DNA of 64,000 bases from Lagopus muta (GCF_023343835.1 NC_064437.1:54014972-54078971); one strand, 5' to 3'. Shown: positions 10,449-23,900, numbered from the stretch's first letter. Translations and numbers: made by a program. Notes: generated from the letters alone by a model not told the origin.

Positions 10449-12709
10449 GTGAGCGGGTCCCCTCCGTCCCTCGCTGCCCTCCCCAAGGATCTCCCCCATC
10501 GCGGCTCCTCGTACGGCACTGCCCCGCCCCGGCACCGGTGCCTTGCACCCGCTCCTCGCGACTGCGGTGCCCCCCCGCTCTGCGCAGCGCCTCCATCCCT
10601 GCAGCCTCCTCCCGGTATAGGGCTTCCATCTGCCCTGCTTGGGTATTGCCCGCTGCCTTCATCCTTCCTCCGTACTCGGCGCCCTGGGAAGCAGGAAAGG
10701 CCTTTCGGAAGGGACAGGCATGGACACCTCTCTACAAAGCCGATTGTCTCAGGGACAAAGACCTCTGTGCACACAGCAGTGCTGCTTGGGGATATCACCC
10801 CATCCCTGTCCCCAGAGTCCGCTGTCACTCCCCATCGCTGTGGGTAATTCCTCGAAGCCCACAGTTGGCACCTCACCCTGGGCCTGGCTCTTGGCACCAG
10901 CACTGCAGAACTTGGAGCTCTGCAGACGTGAAGGCAGCCAGATCCCAGCATCTCAGTGGACACTGAGCACATTGTATCTTTTATTCCATTAATACAATAT
11001 GACTCCTTTTTCTTAGTACAGGGAAAACATCCGTGGTTTAGAATGAAATAAATCCAGAGATTGTTGTATTATATGGCTACTAAGTGATCTCTGATTTCCA
11101 AATCAAGCCATTTTGCTATTGATAATGAAACAACAGCCTTACATCATACCTGAGGGCTGCTGTTGTTCCTCTGCCAAGTACTGCTGTGTCATGGAGCCCA
11201 CATCCAGACTGGGTCTCTAGAAAGCTGGTTTGCAGCTCTGTGCTGCTTGCAGTCTTGCTGGGTCCTTCAACAAATATTGTGGAAATGGACAATATGCAAC
11301 ATTTCCTGCAGTGGATGAAAGGATTACATGTAATAATGTTCCTGAATAGCCTTAATGCTGAGTGAAAAGAATAATTCTGGGAGCAACCTATCTTTGGAAT
11401 AAAATTGGAATTAAAAAAACAGTAACAATGCAGCTGGGTTAAACAGCACTGTATTTCAAACTGATTTAGCTGCAGAACAATGGTTTCTTTCTATGTGACT
11501 CACAGGCTCTGCTGTGACAGTGCTTGGGAGTTTGTTGCACGGTGTTCCTGATTAGGAGCTAAATGATGCTCAGTGCTACGGCAGAGGCAGTGGAAAAGGC
11601 TGGCTGTAGGAGATGGGAGCTGGCATTTGCAGTGGCCACCGCAGGTTCTGCAGGCACTTGCTGCAAACTGCTTACTCATTGCCCGTGCACATCATGCAGC
11701 CTCAGTGGCACAGCAGAGCGACCAACATGGGAAAGCATTTGGCCTGGAAAGATCCCCCACGGGAGTGAGTTTTGCTGCTTTCAGGCCAGCAGCTCAGGGG
11801 ATTTGCCAGGGAGGATTGGATCTTGCCCTTCTGGTGCAAGCTTTTCCCTCCCATTGCCCTGCAGCTGTGTCCCAGCCACCCGCTCAGTGCTCTGTCTGGT
11901 CTCACTGAACCCCATACTTGCTCTGGTGCTGTTTAAACCTACTGAAGAATATATAAAACCATCAGTGTTTAAAGCCCCATCCCACTGCATGCTGTTAGAG
12001 CTGTACCCAGCACTCTGCCTGCTTCACCATCCCTGTTAGCACCCAAGCCCCTGTTTGGGATGTGCAGAGCAGAACAGCTGTGGGGAAAAAAACAACAAAA
12101 CCAAAACACAGTCCTGGGAACCCTTATCATTGCCTCTCTGCAGGACACCATTGGGCAGCTGGAGGCTGACCTGCGCAACACTAAAACCGAGATGGCTCGG
12201 CACCTGAGGGAGTACCAGGACCTGCTGAATGTCAAGATGGCCCTGGATATCGAGATCGCTGCCTACAGGTAGGCTGCTCTGGCCCTGTCTGAGCCCAATC
12301 CAACAGCCTTCCCCATGCTGCCAAGCCTGGCACCAAAATCGGACCTGGGTCTGTTTTCATCCAAATCAGCTGCATCCTGGTGCTGTGATGGTGTCTTGTG
12401 AGGTGACCCCCACCTAAACTCCTTTGCTTGTGCTGTGCTTGCAGGAAGCTGCTGGAAGGAGAGGAAAACCTGTTCAGCGTGGGGAGTGTTGGCCTTCCAG
12501 CCATGAACCCCCTCCCCAACCCCACCTACTCTTTCCAGCCACACTCCTCCACTCCATCCTTCAAGAAAGAGGAGCAAAGAGAGGCGGTTAGAGCAACCTC
12601 CAAGATACCGTCCGGTCAGGCTGGGATGCTTGAAAGGAGCGTAACCACTGCCAAGAAAACAGAGAGATTCAGCGTGCGTGGAGGAATCATTGCAAATGCT
12701 AAAGTGTAA
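9567..12709 (+). CDS. INA: Alpha-internexin (type IV neuronal intermediate filament), 3 coding exons
   Basis: A cytoplasmic intermediate-filament protein of neurons that co-assembles with the neurofilament triplet. The exons 9567-10448, 12144-12268 and 12445-12709 join in frame to 423 residues. The rod starts at about residue 35 with the helix-initiation motif [17 protein letters not shown] (42-58). It keeps the coil 2 tryptophan in AEDWYRAR and ends with [20 protein letters not shown] (317-336) followed by KLLEGEE. Rod length is about 309 residues, as expected. The tail contains NPLPNPTY, matching the INA tail NPLPNPSY and separating it from NEFL/NEFM. Odd points: the head is only about 34 residues (about 90 in human INA), exon 1 encodes a single lysine, and the tail lacks the human glutamate run. 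The 125-nt middle exon and neighbours NT5C2 and PCGF6 support orthology. Confidence 0.93.
12144..12268 (+). CDS. INA: INA exon 2 (residues 295-336)
   Basis: 125 nt between CTCTGCAG and GTAGGC. It encodes the end of coil 2, from [10 protein letters not shown] to IEIAAYR, with Arg336 split over the junction. The exon length is characteristic of this position in type IV filament genes. Confidence 0.95.
12445..12709 (+). CDS. INA: INA exon 3 (residues 336-423 and stop)
   Basis: The acceptor is TGCTTGCAG and the exon opens with KLLEGEE. It then encodes an 80-residue tail rich in Ser, Thr and Lys (NPLPNPTY near its start), ending ANAKV and TAA at 12707-12709. The tail has no KSP repeats. Confidence 0.93.
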
Positions 12710-13675
12710 TGGTGGGGATCCCATCCCTTTTGCATTTGGGGGGGAGCAGTCTTCAGTTGGCCCTTTAATTGCCTCTTGGGCACTGGGTTGTGCTCAGCAG
12801 CTCCGATTACAAGGACTCCTGTAGGGTCAGGGCTCAGCAGCCTCTGGCAAAGTAAGGGCCGAGCTCAGCACACTGCTCCCTCTCAAGTCAGGTAGCGGCC
12901 ACACGGGTCGCTGGGTGCATGCTGGTGGGTGTTGTGGGTGCACGGGAATTTGTGGCAGCGAGGAGAGGACTCACTGCAATGAGGGGGTGGGGGTGGCGAG
13001 GTCAATGGAACTCAACTACAACTAGGGTTAAGGCCCTTTACCTACTGTCCAAATCCATGTGTAGCTAAAGTGTTTCCTCTTCCTCAAGGTGTAGCCATCC
13101 ACTTTTAACTCAGAAGCACAGAAATAGCCATAAACACACCTTGCTTCTGGTCTGTGAGCCACTTATATTTTAAACTATAAGGAATGTCTTTTTTTTTCGT
13201 TCTGACAACTCTTTCTGTTTCTCGGTAGCGTTAGTCTGGCCACATGCATGGGGTTTGTTGGTTGGGAACCAACACCCAGTGCCCATCTCCACGTACAGCA
13301 GGGAGGGCTGGGTGCTGCCAAATGCCACATCCACACTTGAGCTCCAGCCTTCCAACATGTGCCAAATCTGATGTAGGATTTACAACTGTAGGTTTTTTTC
13401 AATGCCTTAAAATTTCCAGCTTCTGCAAGAGCCAGAGACTGCGTGTGTGTGTGTGCTACATGTCAGTGCCCAGGCGAGGTTGCCATCACAAGACCTTATT
13501 GCCCTCTCAGTGTTGCCAGAGTAGTTCCTGGAACCAGCAAACTGTTCGCTCACACTCTTTCCTCTTCTACTGTAAGGCACAAGTTAATAATTAAAAAGAA
13601 AGAAAGAGTTACATGAACCAAACAAAGCTCTTCTGTCTTCCTTCCTCCTGCTTCACATGGTGTGCAGCACCCTTA

Positions 13676-13930
13676 ATCATAGAAACATTAAGGTTGCAAA
13701 AGACCACAAAGATCATCCAGTCCAACCCCATTCCATCCCCACCATGCCCACTGACCACATCCCTCAGTGCCGCATCTCCACAGTTCCTGAACACCCCCAT
13801 GAATGGTGACCCCACCACCTCCCTGGGCAGCCTGTGCCAACGCCTCTACACTCTTTCTGAGGAAAAATCTTTCCTATCAACCAACCTGAACCTCCCTGGC
13901 ACAGTTTCAGGCCATTCCCTGTTCCCAGGG
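13676..13930 (-). repeat. CR1 LINE 3' fragment
   Basis: It contains ATCATAGAAACATTAAGG, AGATCATCCAGTCCAACCCC and CACCTCCCTGGGCAGCCTGT in the order expected for a CR1 3' end on the minus strand. It is 5'-truncated. Confidence 0.88.
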
Positions 13931-14643
13931 AGATACTATCCCAGGAGATAGTCATGATCAAGGATATCCTGTCCATGATGGTTTCAGTGATGGACCCCAC
14001 AGCCAAGGTCTCATAAAGGCTGGCAGACGAGAAAGAACTTCATGACAGGGAAAACCCCATAAAGCTGCTCCTGTCATCGGGTTGCAGCTCTCTGGAGGCA
14101 GGGCCGGCACTGCTGAAGCCATGGGATATGTACTGATCTCATCCCAAGGCGTCCACCGCATTAGCCACACTTTGTGGAGTTTGTGGCAGCCCAGTCAGGG
14201 AGAAAGGCCTTCCATGGCAGGGATTGCCCTTGCTTGCCCCAGAAATGAACGCTGAGGCTGTAGATTATATCACAAGATGGCTGGTTGCACCTCCTCCATG
14301 CACTCAGGGATTACAAACAGCTTGTGTTTGCACGGCCAATTGAAGGTGACACAATCTATGCCTTAGCAAAGTTAACAGAAGAGCAGAGGGTGCACCCGTC
14401 TCGCAAACAAACCCCATGAGAGCAGGGACAGAGCTGCCAGCAGGGCCTTGCAGGTAGCAGCACAGGAGGCAGTGTCCCACTGGTGGCCCTGACATAGCAG
14501 TGTGTCCCAGCTCTTTCACTTCCTGCCACCTCACCAAAGCCTGCTTCAGCCATCCCAGAGACACTGGGATGTCTGCTGGTCACCAGCATCCCCATGGGCC
14601 AGCAGGCATAGGGAGAAGGCAGATGGGATCAGGCAGCTGATAC

Positions 14644-14649
14644 AATAAA
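14644..14649 (+). terminator. INA: Candidate INA poly(A) signal AATAAA
   Basis: A canonical hexamer about 1.9 kb after the INA stop, with no better plus-strand hexamer between. Confidence 0.4.
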
Positions 14650-14854
14650 AATCTGAAACTCAGATGTCCTTCAGCGCAGCTTTGTGTCTGCCCCTTCAGT
14701 ACAAAGGTTCTGACTGTCCTTTATTCTAAGCCTCGGTCCGGTTCCCTGCCTGCTCAGCTGGCTGCGTGCTCCCAGCAAAGCTGGGATTTGCTTTGGTAGT
14801 AATGATGTGGAGGGCCTGCACTCATGGAGAACAAAGGAGCCTGGGGGAGGACAA

Positions 14855-15331
14855 GGGGATCTCTTGGAAAGAGTCCAGCGGAGGGCCACGAAGATGGTGA
14901 AGGGCCTGGAGCATCTCCCCTATGAGGAAAGGCTGAGTGAACTGGGTCTGTTCAGCCTTGAGAAAAGGAGACTGAGAGGGGACCTGATCCAGGTCTATAA
15001 ATATCTAAGGTGTGGGGGGCAGAATGGCGAGGCCGGACTCTTTTCAGTGGTGAGTGGAGACAGGACAAGGGGAAACGGCCAGAAACTGGAGCATAGGAAG
15101 TTCTGCACAAATGTGCGCAAGAACTTCTTTACAGTGAGGGTGACGGAGCACTGGAACAGGCTGCCCAGGGAGGTGGTGGAGTCTCCTTCTCTGGAGATGT
15201 TCAAGACCTGCCTGGATGCCTACCTGTGCTACCTGGGGTAGGGAACCTGCTTTGGCAGGGGGGTTGGACTCGATGATCTCTGGAGGTCCCTTCCAACCCC
15301 TACAATTCTGTGATTCTGTGATTCTGTGACA
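14855..15331 (+). repeat. CR1 LINE 3' end with intact octamer tail
   Basis: The largest CR1 piece in the window. An uninterrupted frame encodes the C-terminal end of the CR1 ORF2 protein (for example [20 protein letters not shown] and [13 protein letters not shown]). A short 3'UTR follows and ends in three ATTCTGTG octamers (15305-15328). The open frame suggests this is among the younger copies here. It is 5'-truncated and cannot move on its own. Confidence 0.95.
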
Positions 15332-18300
15332 AGGCATTGCTTTGGAACCAGATGCAGCTCTTTGTAAAGGGGCTGCAGTGGAGATTTCCTGCATTTCCAG
15401 ATCTCTGAGGAGGTTGTGGTGCTGGAATAGGGCTTCTGCTGCAGCCCAGTGTTTTATTGGGTTAAACTCTCGGGCTGCTGGAAGAACACTGCAGCTGCTT
15501 AAAAGATTTATACCTCTGCAAAGCCACGACCTCTCAATAAAAGGCGGCTGCAGACACTGTACCAAGACACTGCAGACTGTACCATCGGCCTGGGAAGCAG
15601 CACTGAGCGGCTGTTCTTCTGTCACGCTGCCTTGCCTTTATATTTATGCTGGGGAGAACATCAGCCCCCATGCAGGGGTGCAAGCTCCTGCCACATGCCT
15701 GGGTGAACTGCATTTTCCTGGAAGAAAACACTGGCCCTGCAGCTGCACTCTGTGGCTTACTGTCTCATTTCATTTCCATGAGGATGAGATGGGACAGCTC
15801 ATGCAGCCTGGGATAGGCCTGGGTCATATTCCTGCTGCTTCAGTGATGGAAGAGATTGTTTCCATCAGGATCTTGGATTCAGGATCCCTTCAGCACCACT
15901 GGACGTTGTGCAGTAACTGTGCTGAGATGCACAGCACCTTAAACGCTGGGAGAACCACTACGCACAAGGAACAGTTTTGTCAGTTACACTTGTTTAGATG
16001 CTGGAATCCGTTAAGGATTAAGCCAAAGGAAAGCAAGCCAAGGAAAACCCAATAAGCATTTGCATTCCTACAAAGGGAAAACACCTCATCTTGAGGCTTC
16101 GGGGAAGAAGCCTGTTATTCCGCAAGAAGGAATCAATGGCCATTTAGAGAAAAGCCTCTTCTGGCACCTAGGGCTCAATCTGTCCCATTCTCTTCTTGCC
16201 AGCTCTTAGCAGAGACCTCTGCAAAAAGAGCTTCATCCTCAAGTGAGTTACCTATGTACAGCCCTTAATGCCAGCAGCCAGAGTGATCAAATGTCTGCAT
16301 TGTGGGAATTCTCTGAATTCAAGTTAGTATTCTAACAGCATGAGCAATGCAAGTCTAGCTAAAGCAGAGAGGAACATGAAATAGGATTTAAAAAAACCAA
16401 AAACCAAAAAACAAACAAACAAGCCCTCCTAACTACTCATTTCATCAATCCAGCTGACTGCTTTTGATGAAACTCTCCACAGATGGGTCTACTTACAGCT
16501 GGAACAACTGGTAGCCAGAACAAATTCAGCACCTATGTTTATCATTTGACAAAATTTTAAACACAACTTCAGAAGGAAAATACTTAGTTTGGTAATAGGT
16601 ACTGTTACCAGTGCTGCTATACTTGCATTTACAAAGAGGACCACAGCAGCACCCTGCCAACTGCCTGCCTTTACGTACCCTGCAGAGCACGGAGGATGTT
16701 AGGATTCCCACCCAGGGAATTCTTACCTCAGTCCTCATTGTACACAAGAAAGAACCACCTTCAGAAAGGCATACTGCAAGCAGCAGGCTCTGAGCATGTT
16801 GTGGTATCATGGAACTGCTTGGTGCCTTCTCAGCAGCACATAGGAAGAGTTGCAAAGCAACTCACCCAAGAACATGCTATTTTCTTCATAATCTCTGCCA
16901 AATCCTCACCATCCCCTTTTCTAGTGGTAATGTTTCCCTTGGAAGAAAACAGACGTTCTAAGACTTACATTTCCAAATTGATTGTTTTATCAAACAAGTA
17001 GAAAATACAGGATCTCCCTTCCACTTGGGGAAATGTTTCTTTTGCAGATCACTACTGCTTTGACACAAATATATCATCATACTAAATGAAAACACAATAA
17101 AGATGGTGATACAGCCTCACAGGAATTCTGCAGCCGCAAAGCAGTACATCAGTATCACATTTCACAGCAGGAATTACTATTCATCTCAAAAAACAACAGA
17201 ATTTGACCAGCTGACCTGCATGTATGGTCCCTTTCTGAAACTTAAGCAAATGTAAGATTTGCTGGCTCATTTCTCATTTCAGGAGAGATCCCAAAGATGA
17301 CGTGCAAAATTCAACTTACAACCACCTTTCTTCTCTTTGTGTTGAAATGGTTACAGAAAAATGTAATAGGGAAAAAAAAAAAAAAAGCTAGTGATGAGAA
17401 GGTACTGTTTGCAACATTCTCCATTTCCCAGAAGTATCCATCACAGCAGTACAACAGCATTTTAAACATAAACATTTGGGTTGGCACCTGGTAACCTCTC
17501 TCTGTTGAGACTTGTGTGGATAATCTGTCCCTCCTCCCTGAAAGCAAAAGATAATACACAGTAACAGACAGCTGGAAGGATTTTTCAGTGAAACTGGTTG
17601 GCTGCTCTGTATCTTTGGAAACTTGGAAACAAGTGTTAAGGCACTTCCTGGCTTCCTTTTTGCTTGTCTTGTGGCAGCACAATTCAGGTCCGAGTGTAAC
17701 AGCAATATTAAGAAAATAAATAATATTTACACATCACCATCACACTCTCTCCAGCTGCAAGTTTTATTAGTCTCCTGAAACTTACCATATTACACTAAAT
17801 CCAGATTAAACACAAGGAAAACAGAACCTACATGGCTCAATGCTCATGACTCGACCACAGCTTGACTGTGCGTTTATGAGAGCTCCTGACATCACAGCTC
17901 ATAGTCCTCTCCTGCTAGGAGTCAGCAGAACTGTAAGCTCAGAATCAGCCATGTCATCTCTAAATAGGTAACCATAAAATAAGACCAGAACTATTTCATC
18001 ACGCAATGAAATGATACAGTGTCTGTAAATCAACGCACAAGTCCAAGCCCACATTCTCTCACCTCCTGAGCACGAGGCTGGCTCATGTCCCACAAGGGCA
18101 GAGACGCCATCCCATAGGCGGCCTGTTGTTACAGAAGCAGTTCTATCATCAGAACCACAAGTGGCTGGAGGAAAGCCAAGGTTAAAAGGAGACCAACAGA
18201 AATAAAACAGCAGCAGCAGAGCTGCAAGAAGATTGGCACATTTTTAAGCAAGCGGGCTGATTATGTGGGGAGCTGCACAGCCCACATTTCAGCCTCGACA

Positions 18301-19300
18301 ACTGCCAAAGGTCAGCCCCACTGCACACTGGTGTGTCACAGCAGAACCCCAGGGGCTGCAGCAGGAGCTGGAGAGCAGGTAAAGCATCAGTGCCTTGAGG
18401 GTACACTTTAAGGTAGAAGAAAGCGAAACGTTCAGCCAAGACAACTTTGCAAAGAATATGCTGTATGGAGGCAGCTGAGGAAGGGAAAGAAAGAAGCAGA
18501 CAATAAATTATTGGGAAATAAAACGTCACTAAGGGCTCACACAAAATATTCCAGGCAACACTCCTGTTTCTGAATGCAGTTTTATGCATTCTACCTGTAG
18601 ATCTTCTATCATTAAGTGACTGGAAGATTGGAAAGTCTTGACTTTTTCATTTTAAATGGTACATGGTTTACTCTATGGATAAACTCTGTAAAGATAGTGC
18701 AGAGACCTCTGATACTGTTGCTGCTTCAGTCAGAACAGTACCAATTTAGCAGATGGTTTAGCTAGATTATGCAAAAGTCAGCATTATCCTAGACAGACAA
18801 ATTTGAATTAACTATCAGCTTCTGTATGCCTGTTAAACTCTGCAAAGCCCTTTGATAGGCATGAAGTTTGAGCCCAGACTAGGGAAGAATTTGCAACATA
18901 AAACACAACTATAATAGAGCTACAGATAGAAAACAAAACAGTAAGTAGTGATGAAACAAGAAGTGGCAGTATTGTCAAGCCAGACACCTTGTGTACAGCT
19001 GGGATCATCAGAGTGGCAGAGAAAGACCTGGTTCACAGGGGGCTTGATGACGTCTCCATTACAGGATTATTTGTTCTGTATCTGTGTTGATAATTCATCT
19101 GAGATTTCATTTTATTCCAGGTAATGATACCAGTTAGCTCCAGTAGACATTCTGATATTAAACCATCTTTCATAGTTAAGCTTTCTCACTGAAATGTGTG
19201 ATTCTAACAACACCAGGGCACATCCAGCACTTTCAATGTTGAACTGCTACAACTTCGAGGCTGACAAAAGGGAAGACGAAATGGAAACATGTGTTCAATT
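15332..19300. other. Intergenic region between INA and PCGF6
   Basis: No protein-coding or RNA gene is recognised on either strand. The longest open frame (near 15.3-16.1 kb) lacks recognisable protein motifs and begins in sequence flanking the CR1. An A/C-rich simple patch lies near 16390-16425. The rest is unique AT-rich sequence. Confidence 0.55.
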
Positions 19301-19320
19301 TAAAATTGGCTAAAATAAAT

Positions 19321-20874
19321 TTTATTTTACCATTACAATATATAGTCTCTTATCAACACAACTCACAAAGTCTTTACAAAATAATTCAATCAATTTTCTA
19401 ATGTATTTTAAACACTACTTTTGTACAAACTTCGAAGGGAAAATAGGCAATTATAGTTAGACATGTCTTTGTTCTTTTTTTTTTAGAAGCATCACAAGAA
19501 CTACTTCAAATAAGACTTTTTTTTTTGCGGTGTTGCCTTCACAGGCAAAACTTAACACTTTCTGTAAAGAGCTGAAGAAGGATTCATGAAAGCTTTCTTT
19601 AGACAAGAAATGCCAGTATTAGTATGCTGACAGCACTGCAGCAAATAGGACAGCAAGCAAACACATTTGAGCTAACTTAAGTGCTCTAAAATGCCTCACT
19701 AAGGAATCTTCTTCCCTTCACTATGCTGACTATAGAGGCACCCTGGTTCTTAGCAGTGGCTTTCATGAATCCCCACACATAAGACAGAACGTGCAGCAAG
19801 AGCATTGCACAGAAAGCTCTGTTCCTTAATGCTGCACAAGAGACCATGAAAAACTTCAACAGGACAGAACTGGAATACTACAGCTGTCCCAAAACCTAGT
19901 AATTTAATACGTTGAAACAAATGAACAAAAATGTTACCTACTACCCTCCATAAAGGCGGTATGAAGAGGCACACACTATGCTATTTAACCCTTCAGACCC
20001 ACTCTCCACTATAATTCACTAACACATACTGGGAAGAGTGGAAAAAGCTACCATTTTTCACTACTGCTAGAAAGCTGTGTGCTGGAATGAAGGAAACTGT
20101 GCTCCTGCTAGTCAAGTCATCTGACAGATTTTACACGACAGCAGAATTAGGCTATTTTAAATACAGCAAGCAGGTAGAACGAGGTGATGCTTTTTTTTCC
20201 CCCTCCATGCATAGTTTAACCAGCTTACAGCCAGCTCACCTCCATTCAGACTAGAGATGCGTGACCCACAACTTGATGTAAGTCAAACTACCAGCAAATA
20301 TTTTTCAAGTGCAATCAAAATTGTTTTTCTTCAAGAAAAACAACTGAATAAAGTTTGTGAGACATCATTTCCTACCTATTTTGGTCTCCATTTGAAGAGT
20401 CTCCTTCCTCTCCTGAATCACATCTGAAGTCACATGATCACTACAAGCTTTTCTGCACCCTATGACTGTTTCCACCCCAGAATACAGTGTACTGCCCACT
20501 GAAGATCATCCCTGAGAATACTGTTCTAGCTAGACACTTAGGAAGTAAGCAAAATCCCATAGCTTAAGGAAAAAGCCTGTTTACCCTGTGAGATCTTGTG
20601 GGTTTAAGAATTATTTAAAGAAATGCAGCAACTCTGAGCATTTAAAGTCCCTGAGCTAAGTGAAAATTGATAGCTGTATGTACTGAACACTTAAAAAACA
20701 AACAAACAAAAAACAGTGCTAAAGTCAGATGTAAGTTACAAGCATACAGCAGTCAGTGGTAGTTTCTTCTACTTGCTTCCTGTCACAGAAAACATGATGG
20801 CGTTCTTTGGTGAGAAACAGCAGTGAAGGAGCTTCATGACTTTGGATTCTTTCACGTCCTGATAGTGTAGCAAT
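19321..20874 (-). other. PCGF6: PCGF6 3'UTR with candidate poly(A) signal
   Basis: Downstream of the PCGF6 stop on the minus strand. The first good minus-strand AATAAA is at 19326-19321, about 1.55 kb after the stop. The same spot has a plus-strand AATAAA (19314-19319). The UTR end is inferred. Confidence 0.45.
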
Positions 20875-20931
20875 CTAAGGAATGGTGAGAGGAGATACCA
20901 CCAGGCCATAGTGCAGCACAAGCAAGCCATC
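20875..20931 (-). CDS. PCGF6: PCGF6 exon 10 (residues 308-325 and stop)
   Basis: The acceptor reads CTCTCTAG on the minus strand. The exon encodes [18 protein letters not shown], the last strand of the RAWUL domain, then TAG at 20877-20875. It is separated from exon 9 by the largest intron, 6.7 kb. Confidence 0.93.
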   Translation of the reverse strand, partial: DGLLVLHYGLVVSPLTIP

Positions 20932-23900
20932 CTAGAGAGAGGAGAGAAACTGTTATCGGATCACTCTGCCTTCTCCACAAGGCATCCCCATCACTGCCTG
21001 GTGTGACAGTCATGGCGTGGTTTCAATCTCACTCATTCCATTGCACTCCCCCTCTCGTAACAGGGATACAAGTTTTATAAAATACCAAAGCAGATAAAAA
21101 ACTTCCCCCTCTCACTTTACTTTTATACTTTTATAACTCATTTCCCATATGACACAGCAAGGCAGAATAAATAACTTCATTAAATAGTTCTAGAAGCAGC
21201 TACCAAACTCTGGCCATTAACTCTAGGCACCAAAAGTCAAACAGACATTTGAGGAAGAAGAAGGAAACGTTGTTGCCTGTTGCATGGAACTCGGATTCCA
21301 ACTCCTAATGCTAATTTCAGTACCTTTACTGGCTGCTGCAGCTTACTGCTCAGTGGCTCTGTCACTTTTGACAATTGGGATTAAGATAGAAAGACAACAA
21401 AAAAGATCAAGTCACTTTTTCTCTCTTTTTTTTTTTGAAGTACAAAAGCACTGTCTTTACATTTCTACAAGTTAGCTGGAGTCCTGCATGTCAGTAATAC
21501 TTTCAAATAATTCCACCAGCTTCGTTAAGCCACACTGCCAGCTTACCATGACATCCTACTTCTTGATGAACAACACTGTTTAAATCCCTGTGCTTCTGCT
21601 GAAGTTAATAAAAAACCATTTCACCTGCAAGACAATACTTCCTGACTCATTACAATAAATCTTACTTATGTAACTTAAGTTGCACAGCTGGTGAAAGATC
21701 TAGTAGTTAGTTTTCTTCCACCTCTGAAACCTGTTCCCACTCCTGATCCCCCAGGGATCTGACTTGCATTAGAACTAATTATGTAGACAGGCTTTAATAA
21801 ATGTTTTCTTTTGAAGAGAGAAACACATTAATCACAGACAACATATTAACATTTCCTACCATATTTTACTTTTGATGTTTTTAGCCATTAACCTTAGGAC
21901 TTAATATACGTTCCAGAGAAGTTATGTAATTCAGTGTGAGGGGGCACATTTTTAAAAACAAACAAGCCATCACAGCAACACAAACTTTAAAGATCTAAAG
22001 GCCACATAAAGACCATTTCAATTATATTAAAAACAGTACCAAGACTGTCTTCACTTTATGCCACCGCTGCATTATACTACAGGACACGTGAAGTACGACA
22101 GTGGTCTAACCAGTGTTTTGGAAGAATATAAATATTTAATTAAAAGCTCATTCACTGTATAAAAATGTTTTTGACAAGTTGGTATCCTTTGCTACCCAAA
22201 ACTCTCCGAGCCACTTTGCACTGCAGGAAATCTAAGATCAGGAAATCGATCTTAGATGCAGGTGAGTAGATGCCCTTGTCCACAGCTCCATGCCATACTC
22301 TTTTTCTTCCCTTAGGAATTATTCTCAGACAGCCCCTACCAACACCCTGATGTTCTGTTTAAAAGATGTCTGCTTATTAGAAAATAGCTTTGTTTTGCTT
22401 CCAGTGCCACAAAGAAAAAAATAACTGCAGCTGAGCTTGTTTAACTCTCTCTTCTACTCTGATTTTCTTTAGTTCTGGCAGGTAACTGCATAACAGCAGG
22501 TGATAAAAACAGCTTCAGAGCAACAACAAATACGCACTGTGAATTTCATGCAGCCATTTCACTTTTCTTTAAAGGATGCTGACAAAAGAGGGCCTTAGTG
22601 CAGGGCAGTGCCCAACCAATCTTAACGTTAATGAATGAGAATGCAAGAAACCTCCTATTTCACTGCTGTTTTTAGTACTGCCAGGTTATTTTCCTTCATC
22701 TTTTCACTCTGTTAGTAAATGGAAATTCATTACTAATTCAAATAGATATGGGAGGAAGAACGAGCTTCCACTGCCTCATTTACTCAGTGCCTAACAAAGT
22801 GGGATGACTATGTTGTAACGTGGAGACAGGATCCTGTTTGTCTTCACTTTTTGTTACATACTTCAAAGTCACTTATCAACCTCTTGGCATGGAGTGTCAC
22901 TATACCTTCACAGAGGTATGTTTGCTGCTCGTTGGCTACTTCTACAGGGAAAATGGAGGACTAGCTTCCTTTTTTTTTGGAAAACTGTGATCAACACAGC
23001 TTTTCCTCTATGGAAACTTTTCTTAAAGTAAAGAAATACAAGACAGAAATGCTACACTGCGTTTTTTGATTAATGACTTACTTACATGGGAAATACCCTT
23101 CTCAAATTAAATGCCAAACCCACTGCAACTACTTCTATACAAAGAGAAGCTGAGATATGGCCCAACAGTGGCACTGCTTATCCTGTATTTATTCACTTTC
23201 TAGGTATTACACATTTCTGTGTCTGTTCAACTGCTTTCTCTAGAGATAGAATAACAAAGAGAAGGAGACCTCACTGCTTATTACAGATCTCAAATCAGAG
23301 TACTCAGATGTGTCCAAAAGGAAAGTACGAGCTCTTCTGACAGCAGCTCCTGCCCCTAGGGCTTTTTGCCACACATTTGTGAGCCTGACCTAAATTGGAA
23401 AGGATTCCACCTGTTAAATCCAAATATAAATGTTAGAGTGAGTTGACTGAAAGAAACATCATGGCATATGCACCTTTTGAAGTTATAAGAGCAGCAGGAA
23501 CAAGAAGTGCCCCACTTTCCACATTCAATATTCCCACAAAAAAAAAAAAGAGTAAAAGAAAAAAAAAACTTCCATGGCAGATGCGTGCTTGAGGGTCACA
23601 CTAATTTAATTAGATCACAGCTCTTACAGCCCAGTTCAGAAAACACTGGAAAAATACAATGGGATTGGGTTACAAGAAGGCGAGAGCTGCAAAGAGAAAA
23701 ACCTCACCTGCAAGACCTCTGTGCCAAGGGCCAGGGACATAAAGGAAGCTACATTTTTTTTATTTTATTTTTTAGCTTTTCCCACTTGAGAATTTGTCAT
23801 ATCCCTCACCAATGCAGAGCTTTGAGAAGGGCAGTCAGACAGGTGAAAGCAACCTGCAGCTGGGATCACACTGCACTTGTGCAGCAAAGGAGAAGAAAGT

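Larger units (their letters stand above)
12710..14665 (+). other. INA: INA 3'UTR (extent inferred)
   Basis: Noncoding sequence after the INA stop. Two candidate poly(A) signals are an ATTAAA at 13590-13595 and an AATAAA at 14644-14649. If the second is used, a minus-strand CR1 fragment lies inside the UTR. The choice cannot be made from sequence. Confidence 0.45.

Noticed and set aside
9691-10662. Long minus-strand frames across INA exon 1
   Set aside because: Proline/arginine/alanine-rich shadow frames caused by the high G+C of the real exon.
14807-15241. 144-codon frame resembling a protein gene
   Set aside because: It is the C-terminal end of the CR1 LINE ORF2, not a host gene.
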